A DNA stretch of 64,000 bases from Solanum dulcamara (Eukaryota; Streptophyta; Magnoliopsida; Solanales; Solanaceae), in assembly GCF_947179165.1 (NCBI RefSeq), contig NC_077242.1:36329097-36393096 (forward strand), read 5' to 3'. Positions within the stretch are counted from its first letter, which is position 1, and each line of letters starts with the position of its first letter. Shown here in pieces: positions 25,874-39,400 of this stretch. The position numbers and the translations under genes are program-made. The notes beneath the pieces are model-generated. The model made no database searches and was not told the origin of the DNA. It worked only from the letters and a program-made list of their open reading frames with translations.

Positions 25874-27704
25874 CCTTTTGGGTGACCACATATTGGAGAC
25901 TTTTGTGATCAGTAAATACATTTACATATACTCCATAGAGGTAATGCCGCCAAATCTTTAGAACAAACACAACGATAGCTAAATCAAGATCATGGGTAGG
26001 GTAGTTACGCTCGTGCACCTTCAATTGCCTAGAAGCATAGGCTATAACCTTGTCATTTTGCATTAAGACACAATACAAAATGACCCTTGAAGCATCATAA
26101 TATACAATGAACCCCTCTAATCCTTTCGGTAGGTAAATCGATCTTTCAAGGTTTGGAAGCTCTTCTTACACTCATCCATCCATAGGAACTTTTCCTTCTT
26201 TTGGGTCAATTTTATCAAAGGAGATGAAATGGAAGATAACCCCTTGAAGAACCTTCTATAATACCCATCTAGACCCAAAAAGCTCCTAATGTACGAAAGA
26301 GACAATAGTCTAGGACAATTCCTTACCGCCTCCATCTTCTTAGGATCAACCTTGATTCCATCACCGGATACCACATGAACAAGGAATGCCACCTTTTTCA
26401 ACCAAAATTCACACATGCTAAACTTGGCAAATAATTGCCTATCGCTCAAGGTTTGAAGCACAATTCTCAAATGGACCATGTGTTCTTTCTCACTCCGAGA
26501 GTAAATCAAGATATCATCTATGAACACCACCACAAACATATTAATGTAGGGTTTGAACACCCTATTCATAAGATCCATAAATACCGCTGGTGCATTCGTC
26601 AATCCAAACGACATCACCAAAAACTCAAAATGACCATGCCTTATTCGAAATATCGTCTTGGGAATATCATACTCCTTTACTCTTAATTGATGATAGCCGA
26701 ACTGAAGATCAATCGTTGAGAAATGACTTGACCTTACAACTGGTAAAATAAATCATCTATCCTAGGAATTGGATACTTTTTCAATTGACAGTAGTCTATG
26801 CACATCCGAATTGATCCATCCTTCTTTCTCACAAACAACACGACAGCACCCCATGGTGAAATACTTGGCCTTATAAATTCCTTCTCCAACAAGTCCATTA
26901 ATTGCTCTTTTAACTCCTTTAATTCCATCGGATCTATTTGGTAGGGGAAATAGAGATGGGATGGGTATCAGGGAGAAGATCGATACTGAAATCAACTTCC
27001 CATTTGGGAGGGACACCGGGGTCATCGGGAAAGACATTAAAAAACTAATTAACCACAGGGATCGACTCAAAAGAAGGAATTTCAGAGTTGATATCCCTAA
27101 CCCTTACAATATGATAAATGCAACCTTTAGAAATCAATTTTTGAGCCTTAAGATAAGAAATGAACCCACCCTTAACTACCGAATCATAACTCTTCCACTA
27201 GAGAAAGGTCATTTGGGAATTGAAACTTGACTCTATGAGTTTTACAATCTATAGAAGCGTATGATGCATGAAACCAATCCACGCCAAGAATAACATCAAA
27301 ATATACCATTCCAAGCTCAATAAGATCACAAGGAACAACTTTGTGCAAGATAGACATGGGACAACCCTTATAGACCTTCCTAGCTACAACTGACTCACTG
27401 ATATGGGTAGACACCAAATAGGGTTCCAATAACATTTCGACAGATACATCAAACCTATTAGCAAGAAATAGAGTAACAAATGATAAATTGGCACCCAGAT
27501 CTAATAATACATACATATCAAATTCAAAGATCTTTAACATACCGGTGACGACATTGGGTGCTTCCTCAACTTCTTAACTCCCATGCAAAGAATAAAATTG
27601 ATTGGTGCATTGTCTATTCCCTTGAGCTTGTCCACTATAAGCAACTTAGACTTGAGGCCTACTACCACCAGTTCTACAATCTTTGGCTCGGTGACCTGAC
27701 TTAC
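25874..27704 (-). pseudogene. Ty3/gypsy pol remnant, 5' part: zinc knuckle, protease, reverse transcriptase, RNase H
   Basis: In minus-strand order there is a partial zinc knuckle (SGHRAKDC), protease (YVLLDLGANLSFV), and the DVILGVDW motif. Reverse transcriptase follows, with [56 protein letters not shown] and the catalytic [11 protein letters not shown] intact. RNase H follows with [10 protein letters not shown] and [10 protein letters not shown]. The coding frame breaks at 25869 by the solo-LTR insertion and continues at 22399. At the other side it stops abruptly at 27704, inside the zinc knuckle, where a different LTR starts. Stops and frameshifts occur near 26110, 26730 and 27650. It is a dead element of a Tekay/Del-like type; the lineage is inferred. 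Confidence 0.88.
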
Positions 27705-29640
27705 TGTAACACCCCCTAAAAATATTGTATATGATGTTCCAATTCTCAATAAAAATGATATCGCGTCTGTATTTTGGGCATAACTTTTAATAGGTTTGTC
27801 CAAATTAGGTGATTGAAATTTTTAAATAACTCAACATCATTGCCTACAACTTTTGTAAAGACCATATTTTAGATTTTGGAGGTTAAGTAAGTCAAATAAA
27901 TTAATTGTTGCAAGATATAGTGTTGTGACAAAATGAAGTATTTGTAGAAGAAAAATTATATCTCACTGTAGGTTTTTCCAAATTGGTTGATTATTAAACG
28001 AAATGAAATTAGACTTCTAGAAAAACAATTCATATGAAGACACCAAATCCTAATGAGGAAGTTATGTTTTTCAAACGCAGCTCCGAAAAAGGGTATTCCT
28101 TTAAAAGAAGGTCCATCACAACAACTATGGAAAGATCTAGATCTATTTGACAGCACCCATGAAACCAATAGTTCTCCATTTGACATCACCCATGACATCA
28201 CAATATTTTATTAAATTTTTAGATTTTTATTTATAATTATTTTAATTATTGTTATATCCCTCCTTCACACCTATAAATACTACCTTATTTCATCATTTTG
28301 TTCATCAACCTTTTTCAAGAAACTCTTCTCTCTATACACTCCTTTACTCATACTTAAAATATAGTTTAGTTCTTAGTAGTATAGAAATACTATTCCGGTG
28401 ATTCATATACTCCGGATAGTACACAAAATGCTCTGGCGTGTAGAAAATGCTAGGATTCAAGAGTGTTTATTAAGTCCTTCGATTCTGAGTAACGCTTCAA
28501 ATTCCAGGTATGTAAGGCTTCAATGAGAGTATTCCTTCCACTCTCATGCCTAACGTATTTTGATTATATGATAAATTATGTTTATTTTTTTAAGCTTTAT
28601 ATAAGTTATGTGGGTGTTTATCCATGGGTTCTTCCACCTATGTAGTCCAAAAACTCTTTCAATTAAATCTCTTGATTTTAAGTAATATTTTCTTATAGGT
28701 AATTGTTATTTTTACTTAATAGCATAAATCATAGTTAAACTAATGATTATTGGTCTATTTTGATGCAACGTGATTTCAGATATATGAATTGATGGTTTGC
28801 AAGTAATTTCTCTATTTATCTCTTTAAAGGTTCTTGAAATTCATGGTGGGTTGTTTAAAACATGATTTTTAATTAATGGATTTCAAAGTATTTATTCATC
28901 TTTATTTACATACATGCTTACAAGTTGATGATTTGAATCCACCTAGTTTTACTATGTTTTCAATGAAGTTTGACTTAAAAGCTTTGACTCTAAATGAATG
29001 TTTATGAAAGCAATGTCTATGATAAAAAGAGAGTCTTATGAAATAAAAGAATAATAAAATGCTATGAATGATGGATTCTTTATGCTATAAGGACAATTCT
29101 GGCATATTTGAATCACTAAAAGTTTTAATGAGTTATTCCACCGAATGTGATATTTTAAATTCTCAAGCTATATGCTATGACTATTTTGAAGTGTTAAACT
29201 ATTCCATGGGATTGACTTAGCACCGAATGTGTCATTGAGGTGAGATTCGGTAAGAAAATCCTAGTAGCAACCCCTTATCTCATTAACTATGTGCCAACAT
29301 AGGAGACCTTGTAGGCTTAGGCTAATGGATCCATGAAAGCTCTTAAAGTTAAAGTTAAATAAATAAATGAAGTTGACGGAATTCTACCCGGCAAGTAGTC
29401 TCTCCGGCCAACTTAGGGGGTTATGTTGGATTCTATGTAATAACTTACATGGTCTTAAATATCGGTTATGGTCATTATTTCACAAAATAAATGTTTTAAA
29501 GGATATCTATATGATTGATTATGCATGCATTGCATTATATTTCGTATTACATAAATGTTTTAATGTTTTCTCAATGTTCATACATGCTTACATACTTAGT
29601 ACATTCAAGGGAGTCATAAGAGGTTAAGGTTATTTCAGTT
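27705..29640 (+). repeat. LTR-like sequence starting TGTAACACCCCC (right end approximate)
   Basis: The sequence starts TGTAACACCCCC exactly where the gypsy zinc knuckle is broken. Reading plus, a core promoter is visible at about 28272 (CTATAAATAC) followed by a pyrimidine-rich leader, as expected for U3-R. I could not find the matching right end: no copy of the adjacent cttac occurs at a CA terminus, and from about 29640 the sequence appears to be the tail of the Athila-like element. It may be a truncated LTR, or one LTR of an element lost by deletion. No coding sequence is supported. Confidence 0.55.
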
Positions 29641-30151
29641 TCACTCATAGAAATCATGCCTAAGATCATTTCTTTCAATCACCAATTATAATCAATCGGA
29701 CCAACGGGACAAGTTTTAGGTGTATTAATGCATATCTTTCAAGTAAACCTCAACACATATGGCATTCCAACTATGAACATCGAACATAATTTTACAATTT
29801 AAGCTCACATGTATCGATCATTGTAAGACTCACACTTGGAATTCAATTAGTCACAACGAGATGCCAAGAGTTCACACATGACTTATGCTCTCTCTTTTGC
29901 TTTATTAGAATTGCACAAAACATGTCGTTCATCCAGACCACTATTCAAGTCATTGATATTGATCAAGATCAATTCTCCAATGTACGAGTGAACAATGGAC
30001 ACAACCATAGCAATTTAAGTAGAGGTGCACCCCATAAATTTCTAATGACAAATATCTACAAATGAATTACTAAACCAAATATTTTTATAACCCAAAATGG
30101 AAGAGTTTCCAAAATAAAAATAAATAAATGGTTAATGTACCTAAGGTACCC
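29640..30151 (-). other. Non-coding tail downstream of the Athila accessory ORF
   Basis: AT-rich sequence without a supportable reading frame lies between the accessory ORF end and the foreign LTR. Its position fits the region between the accessory ORF and the missing 3' LTR. The junction near 29640 is approximate. Confidence 0.4.
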
Positions 30152-31352
30152 TCACCCTACCAAAACAAATAAAGTAGTTTCCTCAATGCGAAAAGTAAAA
30201 ACAAAAAGTAAAGAAGATAGAGATAAGTATCCCCCTATCAGGCTAAGCCTGAGGAGATCTCTGGAGCGCAGAGGAGTCCTCAACTGGGGAATTAGTGCCC
30301 TATGTGGTGTCTCACTCATTGTGGAAGGAGGTGGTGTTACCTGCGGTGGATCGCTATAAGGCATAAGAGATGGTGCCACTAGAGAAGGATAAACAAGGGA
30401 GCACTCCAAGGCTACATAAAGCTGCACATCCTCGAAATCATCAAGGCCCTTATAAGTGTCCTCAACACACAACTCAGTCGACCTCAAGTCCTCCTCATCT
30501 ATCTTGGGAGGCTCTTCCTCGTTATCTCCAATCACAAAATCAGCTCCAGTCACAGAATTTGGAGAAATAGTAATACCAACAATAGAATCAATTCTGGTCA
30601 TAGAATATAGAGGAATAGCAGTTCCAATAATACCCTGAGTAGGAGGAAACTCAGAACTCGGCCCCTTAAGGGAATTAACACTGCCCCACAATATCATAAT
30701 ATCTGTGGACCTAATCTCATCCACATCCTTTCTCAACACTGCAATATCAGTCCAGATGGATGCCAAATCAGTGGAATGTCCCCTTAACCTTTTCTCTCTC
30801 TTCAACTCGAGCGATGAGAGTAGTTAACTTTTCAGCAATCTCCATCAAAGTGATTCGCTGTCCCTCTACCTCAACTTGTAAAGGTGCAAGAGCTGCCTCA
30901 ATCTCCGTGGAGATCATATATGGGACAGAAGACTCAAGCCTTGAAGCTCACATATTAGTTGAATGGGCTATATTTCCCATCTAATATAACATGGCTTGTG
31001 TTAACAGAGGCTGGGATGTGGTAATAACTGGAGGGATTGTAGAGGTAGAAGGGGTAGAAAATAGACCTAGCACATCAGGAGTGAGAGGCATAGTGTTCTC
31101 CTTTAAGGACTCTGTATCAACGATTGGTGTAGTGTTAATAGGTGGTGGCCTCCTTGTAGCTTCAACTTCATATAAATAATATGGCTCAATCCTACGGATG
31201 TTATTAGACGATGTGGGAGCTACTCTCACATTAGTAGCCTCAATAAATGGAATACCCACTCGCTCATACAAATCTGTAATCAGGACGGGGAATGGTAATG
31301 AGGTTTGCTACTACCAAACCCTCAAAAAGATCTTAGGAATGATGATTTCTCC

Positions 31353-33710
31353 TGTAACACCCCAATTTTCTTTTTATGTTTATCTAAAAGATTGTCAGGT
31401 GATCCACGTTATCTGTGAAGTTCTACGTGAGTAGCGATGGTTGGAAATAGGTCGAGAAATTTGGAAGGAGTTGGAGGCCAAATAGTGGGTCATGGTAATC
31501 AACCTACTTGCGTAAGCTATTGATTGGGATATCTTACATAATTAAGCTACTTGAGTACACATCGAGTTTAAGTAACAAGGATTACATAGGTTCTTAAAGT
31601 GAGACAAGATTTCGAACCCACGGAAGAGGGAAAAGGAGGCATAGCACCTACTTGAAACAAGTAGGTGATGCACCTACTTGGACCAAGTAGGTGACACACC
31701 TACTTAGGATGGACCCCACGCTGCCACATGGCAGCTTTAGATTGGGCACATGGATAAGGTGGCACCCTAGGGGCTGGACACGTGTCACCCCTAGGGGCTT
31801 TCATGTGTCATCTTCTAAGAAGGTGTATATATGTATATCTTGATGACTAAGAAGTCATTTTCTTCAGCCTTACAGTTAGAAATCTTAGAGGAAATTTTAG
31901 AGAGCAAGAGAGAGTAGCTACGACCCTTGTTGTTGCCAAGTAAGGCCCCCGATCTTTCTCTATAAATTAATTATCTAAGGTATTTTTTAGTTAAATAACG
32001 GTGTTTAACAACATAAACTTTATAGTTGGGGCAACGAGGAGGTTCTTTTTCTTGTTAGCAAACCCATTTTTGGATGGAACTACTGTTAGTAATATTAGTA
32101 TAACTCCTGGTGTAAATCTTTATTTCGAGTGATTCAAGATGTTTTGGAAATATATTTCATAGGTATATAACTTTCATTTAGGATTTAAAACCCAGTTTTT
32201 CTTTTCTATGCTCGAAAAAGGATGATGAAGTAGAGGGGAGGTGCTGCCCAGATTTTGTTTTGGAAATCCTACATGGACTGCTGTTAGTATATTGGGCATA
32301 TCTTTTTGTATAGAATTGTTGTAGGGGTGATTCGAAATTGTATGCGACCCTAATACACATGTATATAACTTTCATTGTGGCCAAAAAGCCTACTTCCCCC
32401 TTTACCTCTTCGAAACTGAGCAACACTATAGGACAGTAGGCTGTCCACAATTCTGGTTTGAATAGTTTGGCCTAATTTTTATTAATTTCATGTTTAGTTT
32501 CGATATGATGAGACTCTTAAAATTAATTAATATTTGATTATGTATTTAAGGTGTATATGTGCTTATACAAGCTAAGAGGAACTGTTTGAGGAAGTGGATT
32601 TGGTTGGTCTATGGCGGAGAGGAATTGAGCTCCTCGAGTTATGGTAGAACCTGTTGTCTTTGTCTTGTATTATGTTATGATTATTATCTCAAGTATTGCA
32701 AAACATTCACTAAACCACCTACTTGTACGAATTGCTTGATCATTTTGCATTCTTAATGGGACTTTGTCCTTCTTGTTACGGTGACTTGTCATCGATATTG
32801 GTATGCCTCTCGATTCGAATCTTGCCCATCTTGACTTTAGATTTATATTTCATCTTGACGATGAGATTTTTATCCATTTTCGAGTATGAGAGGAAAGCCA
32901 CTTTCAGCATGGTTCTTGATTCTCTTGATATTGGGTGACGACCCTTCTTGATTTGAGCTTCGGTCCTTCTTGATTTCGGGGCTCCGATCCATTTTGATAT
33001 TAATTGTGCTTAATGTGAAGGCATGACGTATATATTGGGCGAAATTGATTATTTGACAACTCTTTCGAATTGAATTATAAGTTTCTTAATACTTGAGCCT
33101 TCGAATATTGATATTGATTTTGAAACTCTTCAAGGTTTGTATTCGATAATTTGATATACTTGTTTACTTAGGCTTACTTTTACCTTATTGAGCCACCTGC
33201 GACGAACTACGGAGTTGAAGAATTTAATGACTCTAAGCCCAAAGTTTGTACACCACTAAGCTTTATGCTTAACGATAGTTGTTTTCTATAGTAGGTAATG
33301 TGCGGGATGAGGTATGAAGATGGCCATTTGGAGTAGACTTTTTGGAGCCCTTATGAAGATCACATCTCCATATGCATCTAGTTTTTGTAAATATTTTGGG
33401 GGACTTGTACATGATACATGTGGCACTTATGTATGAAATTTTGAAGGCTTGTGAAAACAAAACTATATGGTTATAACTTGAACAGGGTGACTAGTTTTCC
33501 TATTTTGGATGTGCTTTTAACTCAAGTCATGCCTGTACTGCATTTATATATTGTCTTGTCATTTTGCACAAAGGAAAATAATAGTTTTGTAATAACTACT
33601 AGTTTGAGTTTTGTGTATTTTATGGACCCGCAATGGTGTTGACTATTTGTGATTTAAAAATAAATTACCTTTTATTTCGTAAGTGGCATCCTCCTAAAGG
33701 GGGTGCTACA
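31353..33710 (+). repeat. Solo LTR (2.36 kb) inside the Athila accessory ORF
   Basis: It starts TGTAACACCCC and ends GGTGCTACA. The target duplication is tctcc (31348-31352) versus tcgcc (33711-33715), one mismatch. The host reading frame is restored across it, which supports these ends independently. Reading plus, a U3 module at about 31650-31810 has CACCTACTT/AAGTAGGTG stem-loops, GGACACGTGTCAC and a GCCACATGGC degraded G-box, then a TATATAT motif near 31825 and a leader. This matches the module in the 22405-25868 LTR, so both are diverged members of one family. No internal domain is present. Confidence 0.85.
31645..31835 (+). promoter_or_regulatory. LTR promoter module: stem-loops, G-box, TATA
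   Basis: Three CACCTACTT and two AAGTAGGTG blocks alternate within about 65 bp (31648-31710). A GACACGTGTC G-box follows at about 31778, and a TATATAT motif near 31825. The order is the same as in the minus-strand LTR at 25.3-25.5 kb. Confidence 0.6.
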
Positions 33711-34692
33711 TCGCCTAAGTTTAAGCCCTCCCTAGCAATAATACTCCCCAACAAAGCAGCTTTAGGGTGTCGAAAAATAGACTTATTCTGACTAGGCATT
33801 AATGTGCTACTGATGAAGCCGAACCAATACCGAGAAACCACATTAATGTCTTTCTTCTCAATCATAGCGCCTTTCTTAATCCACGGAAGAGTAATATAAG
33901 AAATCAACAGAGCCAGCCACTATTTTAAGTCATCTAACGTGCTAGTTTTGAGTTTATATGCTAAGGAATGAAGATACCAGTATATACACCCCAAGGCGTC
34001 ATTAATATCAGTTTGACTGCACTTTACTTCTTTGCCACGAACAGTCACAACCTTAAGTAGGCCTGCTGCGATAGCCTTTTTCTTTTCTTTTGGAAGTGTA
34101 TTGACATAGGCCTCATAAAACTCCCGAACCCATGATGGGACATAAGAAATCCAAGCTCTACTGAACCACTCGAATTGATGGAACTGAATCATCCTCCAAA
34201 TATTTAGGTGCCTGTCGACTACTCCATCAGTGAAGATCCATTTCTCTTCCAAAATGGTGTGAAGACCCGCAACCTTTAACCTGTTCATAGAGAGAGGTGC
34301 AACAATGGGGACTATCTGGAGCACCATGTTTGCCATTAGTTCATGAACCCCTTTGGATCATATCTCAATATAGGAGCGCTCCTACACATGCTCCTCAGCC
34401 AAAGGAGGGGCTGAGATTCCACAATAGAATCATGAATTGGAGTTGCCAAACCCTCACCCCTTTGTATAGGCACGTCATTATCGGAAGACAAATCACTAGA
34501 ATAGGATTCATCTTGCAGTTGGCAGTTGCCTTTGCCCTTTCTAGTATCCCTTGTACTCACACGCACTGGTGAGCATTGCACGGGTCTACGAGGCTTGGAT
34601 GGTTCATTGATAAAGATGCCTCGTGCCATGTTTTGAGGTGGAATATCAACTTCATCGATAAGATAACATACCAGGTGCTTGTCCCTGGCCAT

Positions 34693-36400
34693 TTATACAC
34701 ACTAGACATACACCATAAAAGAGAATTTGGTGATAGGTTACTAGAAAATCTAATAAAATTTCAAGTTAAGAAAGTAAAGGGACCAAAAAGGGCTGAATCT
34801 TGCCGAAGAGTTCGGTGGATCGCTGAAGTGTAAAAGGTGAGATCAGTTAAGCTCGCCGATCTCAAGTGATCTATACGAAGGCACATTAGGCAGGGTTTGA
34901 TCAATTTGGTGATATACCGAATGAATTTGACGAGCAGGGAGAGCTCACCAAAAGTTTCAAAACCATTTTGAGAAAAACCATAATGGCAAGGGGAAAAGAA
35001 GAGGCAAAGTATAGAAAGGTGAGGCGCCGAGTTGAATCATCAAGCTAATAAAAGCCCGTCGAATAGCTCAAACACGATCTGGCAGCTTAGAATGACAAAG
35101 GGAAAGAGACCTCATCCCTTGGCGACACGCAAACCACTTTAGCGAGCTCAATTTAGCTTGCCCACTTGTCAAAGAAGAGCAATAATCCAGAATTCAAATT
35201 GTCAAATTCCCCGTAGGTATATTTCAATATCCCACAAGCAATGTATACAAAATTAACATAAGGCACTTATTACACAAAGACATAGATACTCAGACTTCCA
35301 TCAAGACTAACCAATTCACCACAATTTGACAAAATTTGCCCTTAAGAATGACGTCACCCATCTATTATCGGGCAAAATTAAGAATTCATGGGGCCGAGGT
35401 TACTCAGACTTTACCCCCATACAAATTATGAGACATACATAACGCACTAGCATTTTTAATCAAGGACCCACACTTTTAACTCAAGACAAAGGTGTAAATA
35501 CAATCCATGACTAACAAGCAATCAATTAGTTAAAGATTCTAACAAGCACCTCAGTAAAAAGGCCATCAAACGTCAAGGAATCATGCTCAATCAATGAAGG
35601 GTCAAGAACACATAAGCAATTCAAAGCATTACCCAATCACTATAAGTAACATAGAACATAAAATCAGAGGGCAAACCTGTAAAGCTTAGAGTTGATGAAA
35701 GAGAGAAATGGCTTAGAGAATAGGAGAAATCTATACAAATACTTATGCAAATGAGAATAAAATGAAATAAAACAACTTAAAATAGGGGAAATAGGAGAGG
35801 TGAACAGTGTAGGAAGATGAAGGAGAGACATTTGAAGAGTTGGGAATTTAAATGAAAGAAGATTCTTTAATTCCAGGTGGCTATTCAATTCGGCGAGTAT
35901 GTCATAACGTCGCCGAAGAGAATGATGAGTCATCCATGTTGTCCCATGCTCGCTGAAAATGAGAAAGCCTTTAAGTATTAGTAAGGTGGGTCAGCGAGAA
36001 TGATGGAACTCGCCAACACACTTTGGCGGCTGCCGACTTATGCTCCAGGTAGCAAAAAGTTCTAGAACATTTGGGTTTTTGAGGTCCTCCGAATGTCCTG
36101 AGGATAATCACGTGTGGGATCGCCTTAGTACTTCGGTGGGTATCCAATTGCAACTTCAGTTCACCTAATTGGCCATAAATTCCAAGGGTTATTGAGCCAC
36201 TTGGATGCCTAGAAGGTGATCCCCAACGGTCTTGCCCCTCATCTTTAGTGGCTCGCTAAATGTTTCCTTGACTCACCCACTCGTTCACTTCCATGGGTTC
36301 TAACTTTATCCTACACAATGAACACACATTTATTCAAAAAAACACTAAAATTTGGGTTGCCTCCCAAGAAGTGCCTTAGTTAACATCGTGGCACGACGTG
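34693..36400 (-). other. Athila non-coding region between pol and the accessory ORF
   Basis: About 1.7 kb without a supportable ORF. It is sprinkled with short CG-containing motifs of the type CTCGCC, TCGCTGA, GGCGAG and CGGCGA, unlike the AT-rich flanks. The start of pol's end (NGQRLKLYF, near 36470) marks its boundary. Confidence 0.55.
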
Positions 36401-36419
36401 GACACGCATTTATGCATCA

Positions 36420-39400
36420 TCCAAATACACCACATCAATCTTTCCTAGACTCTGGCATTCATTGAAGTACAACTTTAAGCGTTGCCCGTTAACTTTGAAA
36501 TTTGGACCTCCTTAGGTTCAACCTCAATAGCTCTAGTCTCAAACACACGATGCACTCTAAAAGGATCCGACCATTTGGATCTTAGTTTTTCGAGAAAAAG
36601 TCAGCGACGAGAGTTGTAAAGATACAAAATCACCGACTCTAAAATCCGATTTCAGAATGTGAGTATCATGTCATTTATTTATCCTTGCTTTGTAAATAAC
36701 TGAACTCTCATAAGCTCAAAGTTGGAACTCCTCCAAGGCATGGAGTTGGTCAACTCAATCTTTGGATGCCGATTCCCAATTCAAGTTGATGCTTTTCAAA
36801 GCCCACAGAGCTTTATATTCCAATTCAACTGACAAGTAACATGCTTTCCCAAACACCAATTAGTACGGAGACATGCCAATTGACATCTTCTAAGTAGTTC
36901 GGTAGGCCTACAAGGTCTCCTCCAACTTTCAGGACCAATCCAACCTATTGCTATTCATCATCTTTGCTAAGATTGCCTTGATCTTGTGATTAGACACTTC
37001 AACTTGCCTACTCATTTACAGATGGTAGGATATGGAAACTTTGTGAGTGACACCATACTTTCTCAATAGGGAGGCAAACATGTGGTTGCAAAGTTGAGAC
37101 CCCCCATCACTTATGATAGTGAGGTGCCAAATCTTGTAAAAATATATCTCTTGAGAAATTGAACCACACTTCGTCCCTCATTGTTAGGTAAGGCTACCGC
37201 CTCTACCCACTTTGACACATAATCAACCAAAACGAGAATATACTTGTTCCTATACAAGCTCACAAAATGGCCCATAAAATCTATTCCCCACACATCAAAC
37301 AACTCAACCTCCAAAATTGGATTGAGAGGCAACTCATGTCGTCTAGACACACCTCCTTGCCTTTGGCACTAATCTCACTTTCTCACAAACACACTGGCGT
37401 CTTGGTACAAGAAGGGCAAATAGTACCCACTTTGAAGGAATTTAGCTATAGTTCTAACCCCACTATGGTGACCACATACTGGTGAGGAATGACAAGCACT
37501 AAGGATTGCGTCAACTTCCACCTTTGGAACACATCTCTAGACCATATGATCAGCATTTCTCTAAACAAATAAGGTTTATCCCAATAGTATTTCTTTACAT
37601 CAATAAAGAACCTTTTTCGTTGTTGAAAACTCAAACCATCCGGGAGAATCCCATACACAAAAATGTTGGAAAAATATGCATACCATGGAAGTGAATTATG
37701 AGATATTCTCATCATTGATTCATTTGGGAAGGCTTCCTCAATCTCTCTTGTTCTCCAAAAACAATCACGTCTGATTCAAGTCTTGATAAATAGTTGGCTA
37801 CCGGATTTTCACACTCTTTATGATCCTTTACCTCAAAGTCAAATTCTTGCAGCAACAATACCCAATGGATCAACTGAGGTTTAGCATCTTTCTTCGCCAT
37901 CAAATAACAAATTACAGCATGATAGGTATGAACTACTACCTTTGTACCCAAGAGATAGCCACTAAACTTTTCAAATACGTAAAAGCTGCTAATAACTTTT
38001 GCTCTATAATAATGTAGTTCTTTTGGATTACGTTCAACGTTTTACTAGCATGGGATAGAATAAATTTCCTTTTCTCTAGCCAAGAACAGCCCCCAATGCT
38101 ACACCACTTGCATCACACATAAGTTTAAAAGGGATGCTCTAATCCGAAGCCACAATGATAGGAGACGAAATGAGTCTCTTTGAGACACAAGAAGGCATTT
38201 ACACAAACCTCATCAAACTCAAACACACTTTATTTATCAAGAAACTTACACAATGTATAGGCCACTTAGAGAAATATTTAATGAACCATTGATAAAACTC
38301 GGCATAACCTAAGAAACTCTAGATACCCTTCACTAAAATAGGAGGAGGTAGCCTAGAAATCACTTCCACTTTCGCTTGATCAACTTAAATTCCATTGCCC
38401 AATATTTGTGACCCAACATAATACCTTATTTCACCATAAAGTGACACTTCTCCTAGTTTAGCATGAGATTCATTTCGATACATCTTTTCAACACTTGACT
38501 AAGATGTTCAAGACATGCATCAAATGTATCCCCCATCACCGAGAAATCATCCGTGAAGACTTCCATTGTGTATTCTACCATGTCGGCAAAAATGGAGAGC
38601 ATACATCTTTGAAAAGTTGCGGGAGCATTGCATAACCCTAAAGGTATTCGCCTAAAAGCAAAAGTGCCATATGGGCAAGTGAAAGTAGTATTATCTTGAT
38701 CCTTGAGAGCAATAGAAATCTAATTGCAATCGAAGTATCAATCCAAAAAGCAGTACCAACCACGACCCGCAAGATAATCCAACATTTGGTCCATGAAAGG
38801 TATATGGAAGTGGTCTTTTTCTATGCAAGAATTCAGTTTTTGGTAATCCATGCATACCCTCCAATGGTCACCAAACGCATTAATATAAACTCATTCTTTT
38901 TATTAGGCATGAATTTTATGTCATTCTTTTTAGGAATGGATTGCGCTGGACTCACCCATTTACTATGGCAATGGGATGTGCAACACGTGCATCGAGCCAT
39001 TTGATGATTTTTTTCTTCACCACTTTTTCCATTGGAGGGTTTAACCTTCTTTGGCGCTCAATGCTAGGCTTTCTATCACTGGTCAGCTGGATCTTATATG
39101 TACACACACTAGGAGAGATGTCTATAATATCGGTAATTGTCCACCCAATGCCTTTGATGAATTTCCTCAACAAGCTTACAAGAGCTTTCACTTTCTCCTC
39201 AACTAAATTAGAAGGTATTATGACGGGCAATGTAGCATTGTCCCCCTAAAAACACATATTGAAGATGAGATGAAAGTACCTTATGTTCAAGCTTGGGCAG
39301 TTCATCTATAGACGACTTGACGGGTGGTGAGTCCCTATTCTTCAAATCAATCTCTAACCACACATATTTTTTAGGGTAGGAATCAATACCTGTAAGTGCT

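Larger units (their letters stand above)
30152..34692 (-). pseudogene. Athila accessory ORF ('putative plant transposon protein' domain), split by a solo LTR
   Basis: The ORF lies in two parts, 34692-33716 and 31352-30152 (minus). Part 1 contains WISYVPSWVREFYEAYVN, an ALGCIYWYLHSLAYKLK-like stretch and [19 protein letters not shown]. Part 2 continues with TSLPFPVLITDLYERVGIP and NVRVAPTSSNNIRRIE, then a charged, Pro/Ser/Thr-rich tail with a short heptad-like stretch near 30760-30950. These motifs match the domain that Pfam labels a putative plant transposon protein, encoded downstream of pol in Athila-like elements, where an env-like ORF is also reported. Its biochemical role is unknown. The frame continues across the insertion when one copy of the target duplication is discounted. 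Stops occur near 33916, 31310 (two) and 30980. Confidence 0.75.
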
